A stretch of DNA of 10,668 nucleotides from UBA3478 sp036782715 (GTDB lineage Bacteria; Bacteroidota; Bacteroidia; Flavobacteriales; Flavobacteriaceae). Position 1 is the first letter of the stretch. The number at the start of each line of letters is the position of its first letter. The notes under the pieces are model-generated. The model was not told where the DNA came from and did not search any database. It saw nothing but the letters and a program-made list of their open reading frames with translations. Location: NCBI GenBank assembly GCA_036782715.1, contig DAIPYN010000040.1, positions 1 to 10,668 on the forward strand, in the 5' to 3' direction. Shown here in pieces: positions 6,701 to 10,668 of this stretch. Made by a program: the position numbers and the translations under genes.

Positions 6701-8398
6701 GCATCAGAGCGGTGTTTTAAGTACTCTCATGTAAAGTATATCAAGGAAAATGCTGCTATCATAGTATTATATGCTTGTAAGCAACTTGCTGTAAAAGGTA
6801 AGAACCAACAAAGCATTCAATACCTGAAAAGACTGTACAGGGATTATTCGGAATTCAACCAGAAAGAAATTACGCTTATTGGGGAAATCCTAATTGAACT
6901 TACAAAAGCTGATCGTGATATTTCGCGATTTGAATTCTTAAAAGAGAAAGATGATCAAAGCTCACGTTTTATTGACTACGTTTTTGTGAGAGCTCGTCAG
7001 TTAACGGACCCTGGGGTTGATTACGAACAAAACGCATTTGCCATGATTTCGGTAGTAATTATGGGTGGCGTAATGCGCGAAATAAGGGAAGCTTCGAAAG
7101 AGCACTCAGGTACCAATATATCTAATTATCTAAATACGTTAGATGCCTCCAAGGCGGAGAATGAGTTTGCTCAAAGAATGGTAGGTCGGTACAATCGAAT
7201 ACAAGCATTAATTTCTAATTCTCAGCTTCAAAATGAAAGGGCGATTAGTAGAATAAGTTTTTATTCGCACATCGCTAAGAATAGCGATTATCGAGGTTTA
7301 CCTAACCTTTTCAAAAACGCAATCACCAGCGGTTACTCTAACTTGGCCGGGGAAATCGGCAGAGAGATTTATTTGAATTCTGAATTTGAATATGGAACTA
7401 AGCTCAAATTCCTTTACGGTTCGTTGGAAATCTTGGCTGGCGGAAATGTTACGCTTGAAAAAATTGAAGAGGCTATTGTTGACAAATTTAACGTTGATAA
7501 AACTATCGAAAAGCTAATCAAGGCCAAGAACTTATCCTCCAAGGAGGCTGTGGATTTCAATTTCTTGTTAAGTAGATTCAGAGAACATTTCTGGGAGTTG
7601 AAGGACTTCGATTATGTCTTGTTCCTATGTGAAATTTCGATGGAACTCTCACGTAAACTGAATTATGGACTAGGAATAACACAAGCATACAGTTATGAAG
7701 GAGCTGCTCTTCATCAAATGGGACGATTTGAGGATTCTCAAAGTATTTATCAGAAGTATTTTGAACATGTTATCCGAACGAGTAGAAAAATAACGGACTT
7801 CTTGTATCCTTTGGAAGGGCTTCTCCGTAATTGTAAGAAAATCGGTGATCTCGAGCCATATAATAATGCTAAAGAAGAGTTGTACGAGCATATGATAATA
7901 ATGGAACGTGCTGCAATTGAAAAGCAACTTGAATATTCGCTTTTTGATAGATCCAGCGCTTTTAGCAGATTGTTAGAAGACGTCCCTGAGCCAGAATATT
8001 TAGAGGACGAACATCAGGAAGAAGATGATCCGGATCAGGTTAGCTTCGATATTATTGGCATTTTACTAACAATGGCCGCTGCTGACGGGGTTATTGATGA
8101 ATACGAGATTTATGATTTGAAAGAAGCAGGGATAGCCATTTCTCATTCCTTGAATTTATCGCGTAAAGTGGTTACCGAACGTATTGAGGAAGAACTAGAA
8201 AAAGCCATGAAGAGAACCCAACAAGAAGGGGAACTGCACTACAAGCAATCTTGTCAAAACGTAATAGACAAGAAGTCATTAGGTTTCTTTGAGTCGGTCG
8301 TTCAGCTTTGTACTGACATGGCAATGGCCAATAAAGTTCTGCACCCTGCTGAAGCTAAGTTACTCGAAATCTCTAGAACATTTTTAGCCGAAAATTAA
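3731..8398 (+). CDS. Membrane-spanning STAND-type ATPase with periplasmic N-terminus and C-terminal TerB-like domain
   Basis: This 1555-residue multidomain protein reads, in order: signal peptide 1-20 (ending AQA); periplasmic domain about 21-270, of no family I know; about seven membrane helices between 275 and 502 (near 275-294, 322-340, 360-381, 397-411, 425-445, 456-476, 482-502); an AAA/STAND ATPase with Walker A GKSGTGKT at 563-570 and Walker B VVLVIDDFHWID at 697-708, the DDxHWxD form typical of signalling ATPases (AAA_16 type). A winged-helix-like segment follows at about 870-945 (SLLESAAIIGYKFDAELLAKI), then a long alpha-helical region at about 950-1415 with at least one TPR-like stretch (1312-1348). 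After a strongly acidic linker (1416-1436) comes a TerB-like domain at about 1438-1553 with an intact first motif, ADGVIDEYE (D1452, D1456, E1459). Seven helices would put the ATPase and TerB parts in the cytoplasm. The leader AAAAAAACAAACACA before the ATG is A-rich, as usual in this phylum. Role inferred: signal receptor. Confidence 0.88.
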   Translation: MNKISTYIFVLMALFGTAQAQEINHSEVWETAYKKAKVATFYSATYANGWEELHIAKAYTDSASMVLEDIIKEDSSFIDKRSLIRSLRRELEISQSIAQDNVNYRYPALSVMLGSRDDFVIKDDAEELLIESLLEEVITQNDPMNKGKIVDNMDFIVLQIQPYDETHFTVANDFFGHTGHYVVRFHEFAEILGEEGFERFKTDELTLEDWDKIYDTYGIDKLLHFKIVDQDPELPGLFYKGIFLNLAIKGEFPRYVSYYEGFKFDKITSYSNGVLVSIMNFLVTLLALFFMLGLKFSSKRGRGIRIGKYSIYLFVNWDVAKETIVIGTVSFISVYLAQYLGNQFAPDVNAFYQETAVKTWVLYESVVPFLASVLLTYLVMFKLPNFIVNNTVGYSRILFASWMAQLNLLSFYKYHADILPGHILGYVEFIPVLGLVFISFYIGTVLNRIFKGEKVTYIGYVLLSISVIVAFLCFWLELKESLGLANYIYSGLAIPCLLFLYSPKIIGSSFKSMGELETEEAGQGLSNPLKWYTKGVNVLSIQEQLLAFIDSEDISKRAFLINGKSGTGKTRLLNETIKQIISDGRNYRWFQGDCNQVLEGSAPMYEPFYEAFSLNGEQIEVNKPLEDRKLPQGFFTDRSQLSKAFGKVLNQAGAVAPVDLAGLLSVKDETSRSVSEIVSELLDSLISRYVDEDRSKVVLVIDDFHWIDDSSFDLIKALVRATRDRSKYSQYFKFIFTISTDQDNGAIPALERLNEVMVSDSSNAVGNALIACELVVEKGVDFVDQVLSDNKFKLNSSVDIDFRFGPLIKGHMQYMVNRPNIAFMPGDFLGYLEALEQRQYIKFDGDVIRLAKEPKEDEIGLQDSRKSVLKSDYESLNSDQKSLLESAAIIGYKFDAELLAKIWNRDLLEVLNELEQLEGSFVIDLSQEDNIYSFVSKTMYRVILESANKKKDEVQSRQLIIEYQKRIIKSIIEFSDTSYVEGLDLDLLISASERCFKYSHVKYIKENAAIIVLYACKQLAVKGKNQQSIQYLKRLYRDYSEFNQKEITLIGEILIELTKADRDISRFEFLKEKDDQSSRFIDYVFVRARQLTDPGVDYEQNAFAMISVVIMGGVMREIREASKEHSGTNISNYLNTLDASKAENEFAQRMVGRYNRIQALISNSQLQNERAISRISFYSHIAKNSDYRGLPNLFKNAITSGYSNLAGEIGREIYLNSEFEYGTKLKFLYGSLEILAGGNVTLEKIEEAIVDKFNVDKTIEKLIKAKNLSSKEAVDFNFLLSRFREHFWELKDFDYVLFLCEISMELSRKLNYGLGITQAYSYEGAALHQMGRFEDSQSIYQKYFEHVIRTSRKITDFLYPLEGLLRNCKKIGDLEPYNNAKEELYEHMIIMERAAIEKQLEYSLFDRSSAFSRLLEDVPEPEYLEDEHQEEDDPDQVSFDIIGILLTMAAADGVIDEYEIYDLKEAGIAISHSLNLSRKVVTERIEEELEKAMKRTQQEGELHYKQSCQNVIDKKSLGFFESVVQLCTDMAMANKVLHPAEAKLLEISRTFLAEN

Positions 8399-8953
8399 AT
8401 GAAGCCAATTATTTATGTAGACATGGATGGTGTTATTGCAGATTTTGAGGCTGCTAGAAAAGAACATCCATTGTCTACTGTTACACCTTACAAGGGACGA
8501 CCGGACAAATTGCCAGGCTTATATGAAAATATGCCTTGTATACAAGAAGGCGTCGATGCCGTTAAAGAGTTATTGACCTGGGAAAAGTGCGAGGTGTACA
8601 TACTTTCTACTGCTCCTTGGGATAATCCCGAAGCTTGGATGCACAAGCGCTTATGGCTTGAAAAGTATTTTGGAAAGGCGATAAGAAAACGTTTGATTTT
8701 AAGTCATCACAAGAATTTATTGATCGGAGATTTTTTGGTCGATGACAATCCTTGGAATGGAGCCAGAGAATTTGGTGGTAAGTGGCTACACTTTGGTTCT
8801 GAACAGTTTCCCGATTGGACTTCGGTTCTCAAAGCGCTACATATACAGATTCACTGGGACGAAGACCATGCTTTGGACATGGTTTACAATGATCTTCTAG
8901 AAGGTTTGACAAATGAAGATTTAGGAATTAATTCCGAAGACGAGAAGGAGTAA
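8399..8953 (+). CDS. HAD-superfamily 5'(3')-deoxyribonucleotidase-like phosphatase (NT5C type)
   Basis: This 184-residue cytosolic HAD hydrolase resembles 5'(3')-deoxyribonucleotidases (NT5C family), which remove phosphate from (deoxy)nucleoside monophosphates. Motif I is YVDMDGV with nucleophile D8 and acid/base D10. Motif II is ILSTAPW (S70/T71), motif III the Lys in HHKNL (K105), and motif IV DFLVDDN (D111, D115, D116). All four motifs are complete, so it is probably active with Mg2+. The family core ends near residue 148; the last 35 residues are a strongly acidic tail (WDEDHALDMVY, then SEDEKE). Its ATG follows the TAA of the STAND-TerB gene with no base between, so the two are translationally coupled. 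Substrate is not fixed by the sequence: dNMP turnover is the family role, but other phosphomonoesters are possible. Confidence 0.88.
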   Translation: MKPIIYVDMDGVIADFEAARKEHPLSTVTPYKGRPDKLPGLYENMPCIQEGVDAVKELLTWEKCEVYILSTAPWDNPEAWMHKRLWLEKYFGKAIRKRLILSHHKNLLIGDFLVDDNPWNGAREFGGKWLHFGSEQFPDWTSVLKALHIQIHWDEDHALDMVYNDLLEGLTNEDLGINSEDEKE

Positions 8954-8991
8954 ACCTAGGCACGTAAAGACCCGACTTCAAATTAAACGCA

Positions 8992-9504
8992 TTACTTCAC
9001 CTCTTTCCAAAGCTTTTTAAGAAAGTCTATTTCTTCGCTACCGTGTTTCCATGCAAACCCTCTTGTTTTGAATAAATCACTTTCTTCTGGAATAGGGTAG
9101 ACCCTTGAAAATTTATTTTTCATGTTTTCGGAGGAGGTCGCTAGTATAGTGGCATCACCATCGATATAATGCGCCCAAAAAGATTCTTTATCGTAGTACT
9201 TCCTTTCAAAGGCCTCGTTATCAAAAAGCATTTCTTTATACTGTTCAGCTCTAGAGATCTTATGAGACCTATTGATCCCCATACCAGATACTTTTTTATA
9301 CTTATACTTTTTAAAAACCAGGAGGGCCTCATGCGTTATTCCAATGACATTCCAGGCATTAGGATTCATGTTGAACAGGGCCTCTAAAAGTTTTTTTCTT
9401 ATCCCTGTGGGAACATCTACCATTGCCCTAACCACCAAGTAATTATTATAGGTGATTTCTTTTAGATGTTCGAGGTCATTTATTCGGTAAACCAGCTTTG
9501 CCAT
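8992..9504 (-). CDS. Hypothetical 170-residue cytosolic protein
   Basis: I do not recognise this protein. It has no signal peptide or membrane segment and is basic and aromatic-rich. Visible blocks are an N-terminal strand/helix part (1-45), NPNAWNVIGITHEALLVFKK (47-66), a conserved-looking GMGINRSHKISRAEQYKEML (74-92), then FWAHYIDGDATILATSSENM (109-128), and a helical C-terminus (SEEIDFLKKLWKEV). The Arg-x-His pair followed later by a T-x-S-E-N block gives it a nuclease-like look, but this is only an impression. It converges on the nucleotidase gene across a 38-bp gap with no clear hairpin, and lies 33 bp downstream of the duplicated-domain gene, so it is probably in one transcript with it. 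Confidence 0.7.
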   Translation of the reverse strand: MAKLVYRINDLEHLKEITYNNYLVVRAMVDVPTGIRKKLLEALFNMNPNAWNVIGITHEALLVFKKYKYKKVSGMGINRSHKISRAEQYKEMLFDNEAFERKYYDKESFWAHYIDGDATILATSSENMKNKFSRVYPIPEESDLFKTRGFAWKHGSEEIDFLKKLWKEVK

Positions 9505-9537
9505 TTAGAACTAGATTTAATTCAAAACAGGTCTGAA

Positions 9538-9915
9538 TTAATACCAAATATCTTTTTGACAACCTCTTGCTTCTTTTTCTCTGTTTAATTCAGTAAGGGT
9601 TTTCTTGTTATCACTTTCTGTAGTGTAGTACCCCTTTCCATCCTTGGTCGTATAGCAAATTTGAACCGTTAATCCGAAGTTATTATGGAACTCTTTTTCA
9701 ATAGTTTCGACCTTTTTTCTTCCTGAAAAAGAGACTTCACCAGAGCCTTTCTTTAATCTTATTTCTGAAAGAGTCTTGGTGCGATCACAAGAGCGAAACT
9801 TACTGTCTTCTCCCATGGAGCCAATGGTTAGATTTAGGTACGGAAAATTAGCATTAAACTCCTTCATAAGGGTTTCTACTTTCTTGCGCCCGTTGGTTGA
9901 TACTTCTCTTGCCAT
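9538..9915 (-). CDS. Small protein with an internal tandem duplication
   Basis: This 125-residue cytosolic protein is made of two related halves. Half one (about residues 4-54) and half two (about 60-112) share E-V-S-x-x-G-R-K-K-V-E-T, then x-K-E-F-x-x-N-F, a hydrophobic strand (LNLTI or LTVQI), and a final K-T-L-S/T-E-I/L. The offset is 56 residues. GRKKVET is identical in both copies, at 9-15 and 65-71. The DNA copies have diverged, so the duplication is old. Each half looks like a beta-alpha-beta-alpha mini-domain. I recall similar small two-repeat proteins in Bacteroidota but cannot name a family or function. It lies just upstream of the 170-residue protein on the same strand. Confidence 0.75.
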   Translation of the reverse strand: MAREVSTNGRKKVETLMKEFNANFPYLNLTIGSMGEDSKFRSCDRTKTLSEIRLKKGSGEVSFSGRKKVETIEKEFHNNFGLTVQICYTTKDGKGYYTTESDNKKTLTELNREKEARGCQKDIWY

Positions 9916-9932
9916 ACAGTTTTCTTTTTTAG

Positions 9933-9980
9933 ATTTTCGAAAATTTAGGAAAAATATCCGAGACTATAAATTTGATTTAT
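9933..9980. promoter_or_regulatory. Two palindromes upstream of the duplicated-domain gene
   Basis: The short space upstream of the gene starting at 9915 (minus strand) holds two perfect inverted repeats: ATTTTCGAAAAT at 9933-9944, and ATAAAT-TTG-ATTTAT at 9966-9980. Both lie where a promoter and operator would be expected. They are AT-rich and could occur by chance. No convincing TAnnTTTG box was found beside them. Confidence 0.25.
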
Positions 9981-10001
9981 CAAAAAGGCTGTATTCTTAT
10001 C

Positions 10002-10427
10002 CTAGGTGAACGAATTAAGCAATAGTGCCGTAGTTTTATCGAAGGCATCTTCTTTAAATGCTGCCTTAGAAGGATAGTTGGGCTCTAAACGAAACAGCCC
10101 ACGCATTGGCGAACACGAAACATAGGTGAGCTTCCCTTTCTTCCCAGGCACTAGGACCAATTCCTTTTCAGCACACAGCTTCTCGCCTCGGTTAGAAATA
10201 TCCACAAGATTGATTTGCTTCGAAGACCATGTAGCCTCCCCTTTATTTTTAATCGTCAGGACCAATACCGTATTGCTAGAACTCAACATACCCGAAAAAG
10301 AGGCCGTCTCAAACTTCAAAGTAGAAGAGGACTTCGTTGAGGCATAGTCGGTCTTAAAACGAACGGACTGTGCAGCAAGAGCATTGCAACATCCGGCAAG
10401 GACAAGGACAAAAAGAAGACGCTTCAT
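10002..10427 (-). CDS. Exported hypothetical protein (possible lipoprotein)
   Basis: This protein has 141 residues from the chosen ATG at 10425-10427 (MKRLLFVLVL). An in-frame ATG at 10443-10445 adds MKPNVF and is also possible. The N-terminus is an export signal with two readings: a perfect lipobox LAGC, or cleavage by signal peptidase I after ALA with the common AQ mature start. The mature part is a small, probably beta-rich domain resembling an immunoglobulin-like strand pattern (TLKFETASFSG, NTVLVLTIKNKGEATW, KQINLVDIS, KELVLVPGKKGKLTYV). The phrase LTIKNKGEATWSSK suggests a protein that extends beta-strands with partners, but this is only a resemblance. Two Cys in the mature chain (in KLCAEK and VSCSP) could form a disulphide in the envelope. 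Function is unknown. Confidence 0.72.
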   Translation of the reverse strand: MKRLLFVLVLAGCCNALAAQSVRFKTDYASTKSSSTLKFETASFSGMLSSSNTVLVLTIKNKGEATWSSKQINLVDISNRGEKLCAEKELVLVPGKKGKLTYVSCSPMRGLFRLEPNYPSKAAFKEDAFDKTTALLLNSFT

Positions 10428-10482
10428 GAATACATTCGGTTTCATTCAGCTTAAATTTTTCGGTTTGGGCTTTTAATACTAC

Positions 10483-10514
10483 CAAAGATGGTGCCGAAAC
10501 CGATTGTATTGAAA
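10483..10514 (-). promoter_or_regulatory. Candidate Bacteroidota-type promoter for the exported hypothetical gene
   Basis: On the minus strand, CATCTTTG (10490-10483) matches five of the six fixed bases of the TAnnTTTG -7 box. Exactly 20 bases upstream is TTTC (10514-10511), three of four bases of the -33 TTTG box. It sits about 40-55 bases before the two candidate start codons, a sensible leader length. Both boxes are imperfect. Confidence 0.35.
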
Positions 10515-10547
10515 CACTTTGTGTTAAATCGACATTAAATGACACAA

Positions 10548-10573
10548 AAAACCCCGCTCGATGGCGGGGTTTT
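10548..10573. terminator. Bidirectional rho-independent terminator
   Basis: CCCCGC (10552-10557) pairs with GCGGGG (10564-10569) across a six-base loop. The stem is extended by AAAA/TTTT, with a T-rich tail on each strand. It is the strongest hairpin I see in the window. It separates the exported-protein gene from whatever lies to the right, and would end transcripts coming from the right on the minus strand. Confidence 0.85.
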
Positions 10574-10597
10574 CTTAAAGATATTTTTCATTGCTAT

Positions 10598-10668
10598 TTA
10601 TGGCAATTGCGTCGCCAAAACTACCACCGTTAATAACGATGTGATTTGTGCCATGAGGTTACCAGAGA
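10598..10668 (-). CDS. Possible C-terminal end of a minus-strand gene cut by the window edge
   Basis: One minus-strand frame is open from the right edge to a TAA at 10598-10600, ending SGNLMAQITSLLTVVVLATQLP, and the terminator hairpin begins about 25 bases further on. That spacing is what a gene end would show. The piece is only about 23 codons with a hydrophobic tail, so it may equally be non-coding or a very short peptide starting at the internal Met. No family can be named. Confidence 0.3.
   Translation of the reverse strand, partial: SGNLMAQITSLLTVVVLATQLP

Noticed and set aside
8954..8991. A terminator between the convergent nucleotidase and 170-residue genes
   Set aside because: No stem-loop with a T-run could be found in this 38-bp gap.
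9776..10009. A plus-strand open frame of 77 codons
   Set aside because: It runs antisense to the start of the duplicated-domain gene and through the AT-rich spacer. The duplication shows that the minus strand is the coding one.

Overview
The window looks like chromosomal DNA from a Bacteroidota bacterium (Flavobacteriia or Cytophagia-like). The clues are the AT-rich composition, A-rich leaders without strong Shine-Dalgarno sites, several signal peptides ending in -AQ, an OmpA-type lipoprotein, and a protein built of DUF6150-like repeats. The genus cannot be told from the sequence. I see no tRNA, rRNA, insertion sequence or CRISPR array.

Layout. (1) Positions 193-3001, minus strand: a tight four-gene operon of exported proteins. 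In transcription order it encodes an OmpA-domain lipoprotein, a small exported repeat protein, a DUF481-like beta-barrel, and a secreted DNA/RNA non-specific endonuclease. It is probably closed by a hairpin plus T-run at about 131-175. (2) Positions 3002-3062: a 61-bp divergent promoter region. (3) Positions 3063-8953, plus strand: a three-gene operon with gaps of 14 and 0 bp. It encodes an unrecognised 217-residue cytosolic protein, a 1555-residue membrane-spanning STAND-type ATPase ending in a TerB-like domain, and a HAD-family 5'(3')-deoxyribonucleotidase-like phosphatase. (4) Positions 8992-10427, minus strand: three small genes of unknown function, one of which is an internal duplication and one of which is exported. 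(5) Right edge: a bidirectional hairpin terminator, and perhaps the last codons of a minus-strand gene that continues outside the window.

The centre of interest is the plus-strand operon. The large protein combines a signal peptide, a periplasmic domain of about 250 residues, about seven membrane helices, an AAA/STAND ATPase with intact Walker A and B motifs, a winged-helix-like segment, a long helical (TPR-like) region and a C-terminal TerB-like domain. This is the layout expected of an envelope-to-cytoplasm signalling receptor. The directly abutting nucleotidase gene suggests an output that acts on nucleotides. A role in stress sensing or phage defence is an inference; nothing in the sequence proves it. 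The divergent envelope operon, with its secreted nuclease, may or may not be functionally linked.
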